Below, in pieces: positions 44,592 to 52,550 of a DNA stretch of 64,000 nucleotides. The notes below the pieces were generated by a model. The model made no database searches, had not been told where the DNA came from, and worked only from the letters and a program-made list of their open reading frames with translations. Positions within the stretch are counted from its first letter, which is position 1, and every line of letters begins with the position of its first letter. The position numbers and the translations under genes were made by a program. The DNA comes from Leptothermofonsia sp049200465 (GTDB taxonomy: Bacteria; Cyanobacteriota; Cyanobacteriia; Leptolyngbyales; Leptolyngbyaceae): contig NZ_CP120836.1 in NCBI RefSeq assembly GCF_049200465.1, positions 2,480,001 through 2,544,000 of the forward strand, given 5' to 3'.

Positions 44592-45107
44592 TTGTCCCTT
44601 TTCCCTCCTGCCGAAAACCCTGAATACTTGGTTCATCGACGCTGGATGGAGCGGGCGATCGCTCTTGCTCAGGCGGCAGGCGAGGCAGGGGAGGTTCCGG
44701 TGGGAGCCGTCGTGGTGGCGGATGGAAAGGCGATCGCAGAAGCTGAAAATCGCCGCGAGCGGGACCATGATCCTACTGCCCATGCTGAAATTTTGGCTTT
44801 AAGAGCAGCGGGTAAAGTACTGAACAACTGGCATCTTAACGACTGCACCCTTTACGTCACCCTAGAACCCTGCCCCATGTGCGCTGGAGCCCTCATTCTT
44901 GCCCGGTTGGGTTTGCTGGTTTATGGAACCGATGACCCCAAAACTGGGGCAGTCCGTACTGTGATTAATCTGCCGGACAGTTCCTGCTCTAACCATCGGC
45001 TGGCGGTAATTGGTGGTATTCTGGAAGTCTTGTGCCGTGAGCAACTACAGTCCTGGTTTGCTCAACGGCGGCATCGTGAGTTGGGAAGGGGCTCATGCCA
45101 CCAATGA
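44592..45107 (+). CDS. tadA: tRNA-specific adenosine deaminase
   Basis: TadA converts adenosine 34 to inosine in tRNA-Arg(ACG), an essential step. The zinc and catalytic motifs are PTAHAEILALRAAG and VTLEPCPMCAGALILARLG. The start is unclear. The frame opens with TTG at 44592 inside a pyrimidine-rich degenerate repeat, while the first ATG (44646, MERAIALAQAAGEAGE) would remove the conserved YLVHRRWM helix. A repeat array appears to have run into the gene's 5' end. The length from TTG is 171 aa, usual for the family. Confidence 0.92.
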   Translation: MSLFPPAENPEYLVHRRWMERAIALAQAAGEAGEVPVGAVVVADGKAIAEAENRRERDHDPTAHAEILALRAAGKVLNNWHLNDCTLYVTLEPCPMCAGALILARLGLLVYGTDDPKTGAVRTVINLPDSSCSNHRLAVIGGILEVLCREQLQSWFAQRRHRELGRGSCHQ

Positions 45108-45198
45108 AAGTGTCCTCAGCATAGGGGGGATTTAATCCGGTGATATTTAGGGTAGAGATAGGCAATGTCTTCGCATCTTACCAGTCCCTGCTCGCGCT

Positions 45199-46047
45199 AT
45201 GAGTCCGTTCGATTTTATGACCCCGCTGGAAACCACTGTCCAGCGGTCTTCACGTTCTAATCGCCAGTCCTCAAATTCTTCCCAGGCTCAGGTACACCCA
45301 TCTGAACTTGGTCGTATTTACTGGCAAAGCCTGATCGTTAATGCAGCCAAGTTTTCCGTTCGAGCCAGGTCTTCGACAGCCGCATCCCTACGTCCGGCTC
45401 AATTTCTACCATGGCTGGCCTCACTCGTCTACCGATTGGGCCGATACATAGTGATTCCAGCCTATTTTAAGAGCATAGAAGTCACTGGGCGAGAGCATGT
45501 CCCTCTATCTGGACCGGTCATTTTGGCTCCTACTCATCGATCTCGTTGGGATGCGTTTTTGGTTCCCTATGCAGTTGGACATGATATCACAGGGCGGCAT
45601 CTGCATTTTATGGTTTCAGCCGATGAGGTGGTTGGCTGCCAGGGCTGGCTGATCCGTCATTTGGGCGGCTTTCCAGTAGATACCAGACGGCCAGGGGTTG
45701 CCAGCCTCCGCCACGGAGTTGAGCTGTTAAAAGCAGGCAAAATGCTCGTTATTTTCCCGGAGGGCGACATCTTTCGGGGAGATGAGGTGCAACCACTAAA
45801 GCCAGGTCTGGCACGCCTGGCTCTCCAGGCAGAAACCATTCAACCAGGTCTGGAGATCCAGATTATCCCAATCCACCTGCATTACAGTCACCCGATGGTT
45901 CCCTGGAAAAGTCGCGTCAAGATCCAGATTGGGGCACCTTTACGGGTTGCGAACTATCACCTGGGCGCCCCCAAGATTGATGCCCAGCAACTTACCTCTG
46001 GCTTACTCGAATCCTTAAGAGAATTAGCTAATACCAGTTCAATATGA
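45199..46047 (+). CDS. plsC: 1-acyl-sn-glycerol-3-phosphate acyltransferase family (PlsC)
   Basis: The protein acylates lysophosphatidate-type lipids at the membrane. The HX4D motif is ILAPTHRSRWDAFLVPYAVG, the second block is LGGFPVDTRRPGVASLRHG, and the substrate-binding FPEGDIFRGDEV and IIPIHLHYSHPMVPWK blocks follow. The first 50 residues are a low-complexity Ser/Gln segment (QRSSRSNRQSSNSSQAQ) not seen in short PlsC proteins, so an internal start is conceivable. The length of 282 aa is otherwise normal. It is 91 bp downstream of tadA. Confidence 0.9.
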   Translation: MSPFDFMTPLETTVQRSSRSNRQSSNSSQAQVHPSELGRIYWQSLIVNAAKFSVRARSSTAASLRPAQFLPWLASLVYRLGRYIVIPAYFKSIEVTGREHVPLSGPVILAPTHRSRWDAFLVPYAVGHDITGRHLHFMVSADEVVGCQGWLIRHLGGFPVDTRRPGVASLRHGVELLKAGKMLVIFPEGDIFRGDEVQPLKPGLARLALQAETIQPGLEIQIIPIHLHYSHPMVPWKSRVKIQIGAPLRVANYHLGAPKIDAQQLTSGLLESLRELANTSSI

Positions 46048-46156
46048 GGATGCGTAGAATTAGAGCCCTCTGTAGTCCACCTTGGTAAGGGGGGACAGCG
46101 ACAACTGGGGGTTAATAATGTACAGCTTCATAAAACATTGCTACAACAATCTATAG

Positions 46157-46369
46157 CTAGCATGGGGGCCTCTTCAACAACTTCTCAGCCGTCATTCCCA
46201 CCCAAAAGCCGAATAGGAGCAGGAAGAAAGTTTCAACAACAGGATTTGCATCAAGTACCCACGACAGACCAATCCCTGATAACCCAATCAAAATGTAGAA
46301 AGTCTTGAGCGATCACGAACGCTGCTTGATACCTTGAATTGGCGCAAACTCTTGGCGATTAAACTTCAC
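46157..46369 (-). pseudogene. 70-codon membrane protein frame interrupted by TGA
   Basis: From GTG 46369 the frame reads KFNRQEFAPIQGIKQRS, then an in-frame TGA, then SLKTFYILIGLSGIGLSWVL and NPVVETFFLLLFGFWVGMTA, ending EKLLKRPPC at 46159. The part after the stop is a convincing two-helix membrane segment. I do not recognise the family. It lies 57 bp downstream of two microproteins on the same strand. Either the TGA is a mutation or sequencing error, or the segment is decaying. Confidence 0.5.
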
Positions 46370-46425
46370 AATACGCTACCCTATCAAGCCAGGAATAATG
46401 CATTCCCTCTTGAATCACCTGATGG

Positions 46426-46521
46426 CTAGCGTACTTGCTTATGAATTGGGTAGTCAATCAGAGAAACAAATAAAGCACAAATCAGTGCATAGCCAGTAAA
46501 GAAAGCTGTAATTTCTAACAT
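46426..46521 (-). CDS. single-helix membrane microprotein (31 aa), copy 2
   Basis: The frame starts MLEITAFFTGYALICALFVS and ends LIDYPIHKQVR. It is a single predicted membrane helix preceded by GAGGAAGGTG about 7 bp upstream, a good ribosome binding site. It is clearly paralogous to the frame at 46558-46647 (MLE-TGYAL-CA-FVSL shared). It does not match PetL, PetN, PsbT, PsbM, PsbX, PsaM or KdpF as I know them. The duplication with conserved protein sequence argues strongly that both are real. Confidence 0.65.
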   Translation of the reverse strand: MLEITAFFTGYALICALFVSLIDYPIHKQVR

Positions 46522-46557
46522 AGAAACACCTTCCTCATTAAGCATTGTAATGAAGAT

Positions 46558-46647
46558 TTAAAGGTTGTGATGAAGGGGTTTAAGAAGTGAAACAAATACG
46601 GCGCACACTAAGGCATAACCTGTTAAAAAAGCAGCAACTTCGAGCAT
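46558..46647 (-). CDS. single-helix membrane microprotein (29 aa), copy 1
   Basis: The frame starts MLEVAAFLTGYALVCAVFVS and ends LLKPLHHNL. An AAGGAG sequence lies 6-8 bp upstream of the ATG. Nineteen or so of the first 22 positions are identical or conservative between this and the next microprotein, while the intergenic DNA is not similar. It is the first of three small minus-strand frames. Function unknown; a small subunit of a membrane complex is a plausible guess. Confidence 0.68.
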   Translation of the reverse strand: MLEVAAFLTGYALVCAVFVSLLKPLHHNL

Positions 46648-46907
46648 AAAACGCTCCTTTATCTATAAAAGTAAACCTATGTTCTTATGTTCTTAAGATA
46701 GGGCAAAGCATTCAACCCGACATCCCCCTCAAGGGGTCATCCTGTTGGATGAGGCTCGGAGAAAAATGACACAAACTCACCCATTCAGATGAGACTTTAA
46801 GGTGATGTGGTATCCATAGTTCAAGCCGTATCTTAGAAACATTCAGGGATGAATTGAACTAATGATAAATAACCCCCTAGAGGGTGATCTTATGCAACTG
46901 TGATCTT

Positions 46908-47033
46908 ATGCAACTGATGTATCGTGGAGTCAAGTACGAACCTAAAGCCCCTGAAATCTCTATAGTTCCAGGGAAAGCGATAGGGTGCTATCGTGGCGTA
47001 GAACTACACGAACACCTGATTGTTAAGCATTAA
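46908..47033 (+). CDS. DUF4278-like small protein (41 aa)
   Basis: The frame starts MQLMYRGVKYEPKAPEISIV and continues PGKAIGCYRGVELHEH. This matches the short DUF4278 pattern of cyanobacteria (M-L-YRG--Y------------G-YRG). The function is unknown. A 16-bp direct duplication (TGATCTTATGCAACTG) at 46886-46917 copies the start region, so an ATG-CAA-CTG-TGA mini-frame at 46892 precedes the real start. A terminator-like hairpin follows at 47085. Confidence 0.6.
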   Translation: MQLMYRGVKYEPKAPEISIVPGKAIGCYRGVELHEHLIVKH

Positions 47034-47084
47034 CTGTCAACTATTCGTTTCGGTTGAGACTCTCCCTAACCCCCTAGATAACCA

Positions 47085-47112
47085 GAAGGCGCTCAATTTG
47101 GGCGTCTTTTTT
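47085..47112 (+). terminator. Rho-independent terminator after the DUF4278-like gene
   Basis: AAGGCGC pairs with GCGTCTT (one G-U pair) around TCAATTTGG, followed by a T6 run. Confidence 0.6.
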
Positions 47113-47312
47113 CTATCTTTGACAACACATCCTTGAACAACACAGCCCTAACAAGGCATCTCTAACGAGGCATCTCTAATAATGGATGAACTCCACTGTG
47201 CCCTGATCGAGGCATATACTTTAGCATCTACCTCTGCAAATTGTGTTTGGCAATCCCCTTGCTACGAGAGGCTTCAAAGTGTTGATAGATTTACCTCATG
47301 GTCTCCCCTAAC
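47113..47312. other. Intergenic region without a supported gene
   Basis: This stretch has short direct repeats (AAGGCATCTCTAACGAGGCATC). No coding frame of quality is visible on either strand. Together with the neighbouring R5 element it separates the DUF4278-like gene from the convergent protease gene. Confidence 0.5.
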
Positions 47313-47401
47313 TACAGCAGTCCTGAATTAGAAGATTGAGAGGCTTTGTGAGGAAGGATTCCTGCGGAATCCTTCCTCACAATCCAAGTAGGATCGCTAT
47401 C
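47313..47401. repeat. R5 palindromic element, copy 2, touching the subtilase stop codon
   Basis: The element runs from TACAGCAGTCCTGAATTAGA to CAAGTAGGATCGCTATC. Its core GAGGAAGGATTCC-TGC-GGAATCCTTCCTC is a perfect hairpin. The protease stop TGA (47400-47402) uses its last two bases. Confidence 0.8.
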
Positions 47402-49514
47402 AGATACCCAGAGTCAGTTGCCAGCTTTTCAGCATGCCGGTGTCTCCTGCGGCCAGGTCAACAATCTGCAATTCCCAGCTTCCTTGAGCAGGCTGGTTCA
47501 AAAAACGGCGTAGAAGCGGTGTGGTTTGTAGCGTATAGATGGTCTGAAGATTGCTCCTGCGCCCCAATGTACGCCCTTGCAGAAGTACGGTGTTACCGGA
47601 TGGGGCAGTTAAGGCAATTTCCAGATCTCCCAGGAAACTGTGCTCAATCTCAACCCTGACTTGAACATCGCGTACCAGTCTCGGTTCAGAAAACCGAATC
47701 AGGCTTGTGACTCCATTGGCATTATTGTCTGGAATTGCTGCGCTGGTTGTATTCTGTTGCTGGACATAGCGAGAAGCGGCCACGATCGCCTGCTTTTGCT
47801 GCTGAACTGCTGCCTGAACTGCCTTAAATGCATTTACTTTGCCATAACCAAACCAGTCGCACCGCCCCCCAGCTTCGTAGGTTCCCTTGCGAAAGCCAAA
47901 CTGAGGATCAGCGTCCGTATCCGTAATTTTGTCAGCCGTTTGTTGCAGGATTTGCTTGACCTCGAAGGCGGTGAGATCGGGGTTGACGGACAAAACTAGG
48001 GCGGCTACTCCAGCCACCAGCGGACAGGCACTAGATGTACCGCCGAAGTCGGTTGTGTAACTGCTGGGGTCATAACCTGGGGTACCGGAGCGATCAGCGG
48101 TGACAATCCCTAGTCCAGGGAAAGACCCTCTCACTTCTGGCGGAGTGTAGATAAATCCTGTTTCTTGCAACCCAATGCCTGGGGGAGCATTGTTGCTGGG
48201 TGCACAGACTGAAACCTCAGTGCCCCAATTGCTGTACGCCGCCTTTTTGCTCAGGCTGGTACAGGCCGAAACAGTGATGACATCTGGATGAACAGTAAAT
48301 CCATTCAACCAGGCTGTTGGGCCACTCAAAACATTGTTGGGCCAGCCCCGTTCATTTACGATGCCATTGGTAGGACGGTTGGCATTGCCGGCAGCAAATA
48401 CAATTACACATCCCTTCCCATTGCGCCCTTCGATCGCCGCCCGCGTCAGTGCAGCCCGCTGCCGCAACGAAAGGGGAAAGTAGACCGCCGCCGGACCCCA
48501 GCTACAGGAGATGACTGATGCTCCCCTGGAGATCGCCCAATCAAACAGTTCCTCGATCGCCTCATCATCCAGATAACCTGTTGTACGAATGGGCATCAGG
48601 GCACAACCGGGTGCAATGCCAACTGTTCCCACTCCATTTTCCTCGGCAACCGCAACCCCAGCACAGGAGGTGCCGTGGTTGTCCTCTACCTCTTCAGGCA
48701 AAGGCAAGAAATCATTTTGCTTCAAATCCCTGGGGGCAACAATTTTGCCCACTCCTTGAAACTCAGGATGTCTCAAATCAACCGAGTCATCCATGATCGC
48801 CACCACCACTGAACGAATGCCCCGTGTAATATCCCAAGCTTGCTCAGCAAACACATGGGAGCCTGCTGTTAGGTTGAGGCCCCCATTATGGTTCAGATGC
48901 CATTGTTTGGGATAAAGGGGGTCTTTAGGACGGTAGAGATGTTGGGTTCGCACAACCACATTCGGTTCAGCGGTCAGCACATCTGATCGCTGCATCAACC
49001 GATTCGCAATCTTCACTGGATTCTCCGTCGCTTCTGGCGTTGTCTCCAACACAAAGGTATTGGGAATTCCGACCACAGGTTTAACCTGGCGGAGGCCAAC
49101 ACTGGCAATGATTTGGGCGATCGCTTCCGCGCCAACCTGGGGCGCAAACTGGACTGTAATTTGATTCGTCACATACACCAGAGAACCGGGATCATCCTTT
49201 AAGTGATAAATATGAGTTACATAGTCAACCGTTTCAGCCTGCCGCATCTGCTGCATCACCGCATCCCGCTGTTGCGGATCAACCATAATTTCAGCCAGTT
49301 GCCCCGGTACCTGCTCCGGCTTCACCTGCGCTGGAAGCCCCTGCACCAGTTGCGCCAGATTTGCCTTATCTGAAGCATGGATGGCAAAACGGTCTGTCAC
49401 TTTTTCCAGAAGCAACTCTTCTCCTCCCCGCTGCAAAACCTTGCCCACACTTGACTCAGGCATGGCTGCTCCCTGATTGCCCGGAACAGGACTTACTGGA
49501 GTTTGGTCCGTCAT
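47400..49514 (-). CDS. subtilisin-like S8 peptidase with C-terminal P-domain
   Basis: The protein (704 aa) has an N-terminal region of about 200 residues, probably a pro-region, without a classical signal peptide. The S8 catalytic domain follows, with Asp in VVVAIMDDSVDLRHP (about 242), His in EDNHGTSCAGVAVAE (280) and Ser in FGGTSSACPLVAGVAA (494). A proprotein-convertase P (Homo B) domain occupies about 605-704 (EHSFLGDLEIALTAPSGN ... SWQLTLGI). Such fusions occur in cyanobacterial calcium-dependent proteases. The gene's stop codon overlaps the edge of an R5 element, so the element may have set the present C-terminus; the P-domain nevertheless looks complete. Confidence 0.93.
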   Translation of the reverse strand: MTDQTPVSPVPGNQGAAMPESSVGKVLQRGGEELLLEKVTDRFAIHASDKANLAQLVQGLPAQVKPEQVPGQLAEIMVDPQQRDAVMQQMRQAETVDYVTHIYHLKDDPGSLVYVTNQITVQFAPQVGAEAIAQIIASVGLRQVKPVVGIPNTFVLETTPEATENPVKIANRLMQRSDVLTAEPNVVVRTQHLYRPKDPLYPKQWHLNHNGGLNLTAGSHVFAEQAWDITRGIRSVVVAIMDDSVDLRHPEFQGVGKIVAPRDLKQNDFLPLPEEVEDNHGTSCAGVAVAEENGVGTVGIAPGCALMPIRTTGYLDDEAIEELFDWAISRGASVISCSWGPAAVYFPLSLRQRAALTRAAIEGRNGKGCVIVFAAGNANRPTNGIVNERGWPNNVLSGPTAWLNGFTVHPDVITVSACTSLSKKAAYSNWGTEVSVCAPSNNAPPGIGLQETGFIYTPPEVRGSFPGLGIVTADRSGTPGYDPSSYTTDFGGTSSACPLVAGVAALVLSVNPDLTAFEVKQILQQTADKITDTDADPQFGFRKGTYEAGGRCDWFGYGKVNAFKAVQAAVQQQKQAIVAASRYVQQQNTTSAAIPDNNANGVTSLIRFSEPRLVRDVQVRVEIEHSFLGDLEIALTAPSGNTVLLQGRTLGRRSNLQTIYTLQTTPLLRRFLNQPAQGSWELQIVDLAAGDTGMLKSWQLTLGI

Positions 49515-49661
49515 AAATCAATCCCTCAAAAGTTCCCAAAAGTTGCCCAACCGCCGTACCTGGCCTTAGATCATCGCCACCCAGACACAGAAGGGGCTGT
49601 CAGTGGTAAGATACGTAAGTCTCATTACCTATCCCATTTTCCCAATATCCACCTTTGCCAC

Positions 49662-50273
49662 ATGGAATTCTTTGCAAAGACTCGTTTCCTTTCTACGGCT
49701 GGCCTTATCACTGCGTCTATTCTGGCCGCATCCTCCCTGGTTCAGCCACTGAGTAGTACTGCTCAGGAATTGCCAACGAGTCCCAATCAGGCAAAACCGA
49801 TCGACCCGAGTAATCCAAACGTTCTGCGTCCCGTCGATCAAGAGAACAACCTTCTCAGTATGCCAGGTGGGCAGCGCTTGATGGAAGACGCTCAAAAAGC
49901 GGTATCTGCTCAGAACTATACGGTTGCCGTTAAAAAGTTGCAGGAAGCTCGCCAGGTGTTTAACCAGCTCTCCAATTTCCATCAAGATCTGGCAGGTAGT
50001 TTCTCCGGCATCGATAACCGGATTGCGGATAGCCAGCGGAAGAAAGCTCTGGAAGCAGCCCAATTACGGGACGAAGCAACCTACCGGCTGGCACTGGTAC
50101 ACCGGGCACAAAACCAGCCTGAACTGGCAGTTCCCCTGCTAGTACAAATTATCCGAAGCCAACAGCCTACCCGTGATTTGGGACAAAAGGCTTATCAACA
50201 GCTTTTTGAACTGGGGTTTGTGGATTCTCCCTATCCTCGCCCGCGAGCTGAACAGCCCAGCACTAAACAGTAG
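49662..50273 (+). CDS. secreted hypothetical protein with helical repeats
   Basis: The 203-aa protein begins with a signal peptide (RFLSTAGLITASILAASSLV, cleavage probably near SSTAQE). The mature part is a helical, TPR-like region: LMEDAQKAVSAQNYTVAVKK, YRLALVHRAQNQPELAVPLL and YQQLFELGFVDSPYP. I do not recognise a named family, but it reads like conserved periplasmic cyanobacterial proteins. The open frame extends to 49503, but the ATG at 49662 directly precedes the signal peptide. It diverges from the subtilase gene with 147 bp between the starts. Confidence 0.8.
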   Translation: MEFFAKTRFLSTAGLITASILAASSLVQPLSSTAQELPTSPNQAKPIDPSNPNVLRPVDQENNLLSMPGGQRLMEDAQKAVSAQNYTVAVKKLQEARQVFNQLSNFHQDLAGSFSGIDNRIADSQRKKALEAAQLRDEATYRLALVHRAQNQPELAVPLLVQIIRSQQPTRDLGQKAYQQLFELGFVDSPYPRPRAEQPSTKQ

Positions 50274-50382
50274 CTTGACAATCACCAGTCCCCAGTGGTT
50301 CTGGTATTGGGTAATGGTTAACGCAGGTCACTGGATAGAACGTTAGACTGAATGCTAGCAAATGATTCGTTAAGGAGGATGA

Positions 50383-50643
50383 ATGGTTAGCCCGGAGCAG
50401 GTTGAGGCGATGATTAAAGCCAAAATCCCCGATGCCCAGGTTCAGGTACAAGACTTGACTGGCGGCGGAGACCATTATCAGGTAACGGTGATATCCTCAG
50501 AGTTTGAGGGAAAGGGGTTGGTTCAGCAGCACCAGATGGTTTATGGGGCTGTTCGACAGGCCATGTCTACTGAGGCAATCCATGCCTTAGCGCTTAAGAC
50601 CTATACTCCACAGACATGGGCGGCAACGGGTCAGAGAGTTTAA
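50383..50643 (+). CDS. bolA: BolA family protein
   Basis: BolA-like proteins form complexes with monothiol glutaredoxins and a bridging [2Fe-2S] cluster. The 86-aa protein contains the family core VQVQDLTGGGDHYQVTVISS and the VQQHQMVYGAVRQAMSTEAI helix with the conserved His. An AAGGAGG sequence sits 5-6 bp before the ATG. The next gene is the monothiol glutaredoxin, 81 bp away on the same strand, a common genomic pairing that supports a role in iron-sulfur handling or iron sensing. Confidence 0.94.
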   Translation: MVSPEQVEAMIKAKIPDAQVQVQDLTGGGDHYQVTVISSEFEGKGLVQQHQMVYGAVRQAMSTEAIHALALKTYTPQTWAATGQRV

Positions 50644-50724
50644 AGTAGCCGCCTGCGATCGCCGCCGCCTCGACATTTTCCAGTTTGGTCCCGTTCTCTT
50701 TTCCCCCTATATAGCTTTAGAACT

Positions 50725-51048
50725 ATGACTTCCGAAACTCAACAGCGCATTGACAATCTAGTCAAACAAAACAAAATTATCGTCTTTATGAAGGGCAACA
50801 AGTTGATGCCCCAGTGCGGTTTTTCTAATAATGTGGTGCAAATCCTGAATGCACTCGGTGTGCCATTTGAAACCGTGGATGTGCTGGAAGATTATGACAT
50901 CCGTCAGGGAATTAAAGAGTACTCTAATTGGCCTACAATTCCCCAGGTTTACATCAACGGTCAGTTTATTGGTGGCTCAGACATTATGATTGAGCTTTAC
51001 CAGAAAGGGGAGCTACAACAAATGGTTGAAGTGGCTCTGGCATCTTAG
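50725..51048 (+). CDS. grxD: monothiol glutaredoxin, Grx4 family
   Basis: This 107-aa CGFS-type glutaredoxin carries or delivers [2Fe-2S] clusters. The active site is NKLMPQCGFSNNVVQIL with the preceding IVFMKG, and the glutathione-binding block is NWPTIPQVYINGQFIGGSDI. It follows bolA. Length and start are standard. Confidence 0.96.
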   Translation: MTSETQQRIDNLVKQNKIIVFMKGNKLMPQCGFSNNVVQILNALGVPFETVDVLEDYDIRQGIKEYSNWPTIPQVYINGQFIGGSDIMIELYQKGELQQMVEVALAS

Positions 51049-51079
51049 TGCAGGCTGACAGAAATAACTGCGCAGTTGC

Positions 51080-51160
51080 GATGTAGACGGGTAGATGGGT
51101 AGATGAATGGGTAGATGAGTAGATGGGTAAATGGGTGCTCATTCACTCATCTACTCATTT
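51080..51160. repeat. Short tandemly repeated sequence (GGGTAGAT type)
   Basis: TAGACGGGTAGATGGGTAGA and following copies form a degenerate 8-bp array. Its complement (ACTCATCTACTCATTTGC) closes the array. Similar degenerate arrays lie at 9340-9390, 17330-17460, 24960-25130, 32815-33000, 44500-44600, 54130-54240 and 62650-62720. Confidence 0.7.
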
Positions 51161-51167
51161 GCATAAT

Positions 51168-52445
51168 TCAAGTCCCGGCTAACCAGTTTTTTAGCCAGTC
51201 AGGCAAGGTTTGGGCCAGTGTGTAGGTGAAATAAAAAAACAGGAGCCAGTTAATCAATTCATCTAAACCAAAAATTTCATAGGAATAGCGGCTCAACCAG
51301 ACCGTTAGAACGATTCCTGATAGAGCCATAGTGGATATCGATTGAAGTGAACTGCGACTTTTGATCCAAACCAGGATTTGCGGGATAGTAAATATCAAAA
51401 AGATGAGACGATAATCCCAGTTGTTGCCGAGAATAAATGTGCCCAGATAGATGCAAGCACCAATCCTAAATTCATCAATATAAGGTGTTGCCAATTGCTC
51501 TTGCTCATTCTGATAGAAGCGATAGCGGCGTTTAACCAGAACCCAGGAAAGCACAAGAATGAAAAGGATGCTGGTATAAAAGAAAAGAAAGCCAATATTT
51601 CTTGGAAGATCAATTCCTATCCGATCAAAGTGTAGGGATATCAGATCGAAAAAAACCATGTTTCCGTAGGACATTAAGGCAGCTCTGGGCGTCACACTAT
51701 TCACAAATTTTAAGTCGTCCAGCGTGAAGAATATGTAGGTGATAAATACGCCAAGGGTAAATGGAGCGATCGCCAAAACAACTCTTCGTCTTTCCTTCAG
51801 GAGGGCTGCGATCGCAAAGATTGGAAATAACTTTAAAGTCGCAGCAAACACAATCAAACTATATGAAAGTCCCCTACTGAGAATATTTTCATGGCTCAAC
51901 AGTAGTAATGAAACTGCTAGAAGGCTGTAGATGATCAGATCATTATTACCTCGTTCCACAGCCAGCATAATAGAAGGAGAAAGTAGTATAAATGAGTAAA
52001 TAATTGCCTCAAAATAGTTAATTTTTCTAATCAATAAAAAGGTGAAAGCAAAGAATAAAAAACCAATCGTAATCCCAAGAATAGCTGTATTACTTTGATC
52101 GATTCCTATCGCTGCTGGTGCATACCAAATAGGAGGGTAATTAATGGCACGCCCCCAGGGGTCGCAGGGATTCTCCTGAAAGATGTTGTATCCTTTCCGA
52201 ATGCATTCATAGGCCGCAGTAATAACTCTCATATCCCCAAACAGGGGATACATTTTGTCAACTCCTGGATAGATCCACCATGCATTTATCCATTGTTCAG
52301 GAGAATGGATGAAAAAGCCAGAGATGATTACGGGGAGAAAATATAGATTCAGCAGAAAAAGTAGTAAAAAACGTCCATCAACTCTTGAATTATTCGATAA
52401 TTCAAACACTAAAAAATTGTAAGTCCCTTCGATTCTTCTAAACAT
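51168..52445 (-). CDS. GT87/DUF2029 family glycosyltransferase-like membrane protein
   Basis: This polytopic protein (425 aa, about ten helices) has typical family motifs: NPCDPWGRAINYPPIWY after the first helices, SIMLAVERGNNDLIIYSLLA and IVFAATLKLFPIFAIAALLK. Members use polyprenyl-phosphate sugars to glycosylate envelope material at the outer face of the cytoplasmic membrane. The acceptor is unknown. The ATG at 52445 is used; an R5 element begins only 12 bp upstream, leaving no room for a native promoter on that side, so its transcription start must lie within or beyond the repeats. Confidence 0.9.
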   Translation of the reverse strand: MFRRIEGTYNFLVFELSNNSRVDGRFLLLFLLNLYFLPVIISGFFIHSPEQWINAWWIYPGVDKMYPLFGDMRVITAAYECIRKGYNIFQENPCDPWGRAINYPPIWYAPAAIGIDQSNTAILGITIGFLFFAFTFLLIRKINYFEAIIYSFILLSPSIMLAVERGNNDLIIYSLLAVSLLLLSHENILSRGLSYSLIVFAATLKLFPIFAIAALLKERRRVVLAIAPFTLGVFITYIFFTLDDLKFVNSVTPRAALMSYGNMVFFDLISLHFDRIGIDLPRNIGFLFFYTSILFILVLSWVLVKRRYRFYQNEQEQLATPYIDEFRIGACIYLGTFILGNNWDYRLIFLIFTIPQILVWIKSRSSLQSISTMALSGIVLTVWLSRYSYEIFGLDELINWLLFFYFTYTLAQTLPDWLKNWLAGT

Positions 52446-52456
52446 TTCGATTCTTC

Positions 52457-52550
52457 TATAGCAGTCCTAAATCAGTTGTGAGATCGAGAGGCTTTATGAG
52501 AAAGGATTCCTGCGGAATCCTTTCTCACAATCCAAATAGGATCGCTATAT
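52457..52550. repeat. R5 palindromic element, copy 3
   Basis: It starts TATAGCAGTCCTAAATCAGT and ends AAATAGGATCGCTATA. The core GAGAAAGGATTCC-TGC-GGAATCCTTTCTC is a perfect hairpin. It abuts an R4 element at a shared TATA. Confidence 0.85.

Noticed and set aside
47400..49514. Plus-strand frames opposite the subtilase
   Set aside because: Shadows of the protease gene, whose catalytic motifs are unambiguous.
51080..51160. Possible CRISPR-like array
   Set aside because: Units are 8 bp and continuous, without spacers; it is a short tandem repeat. No cas genes occur in the window.
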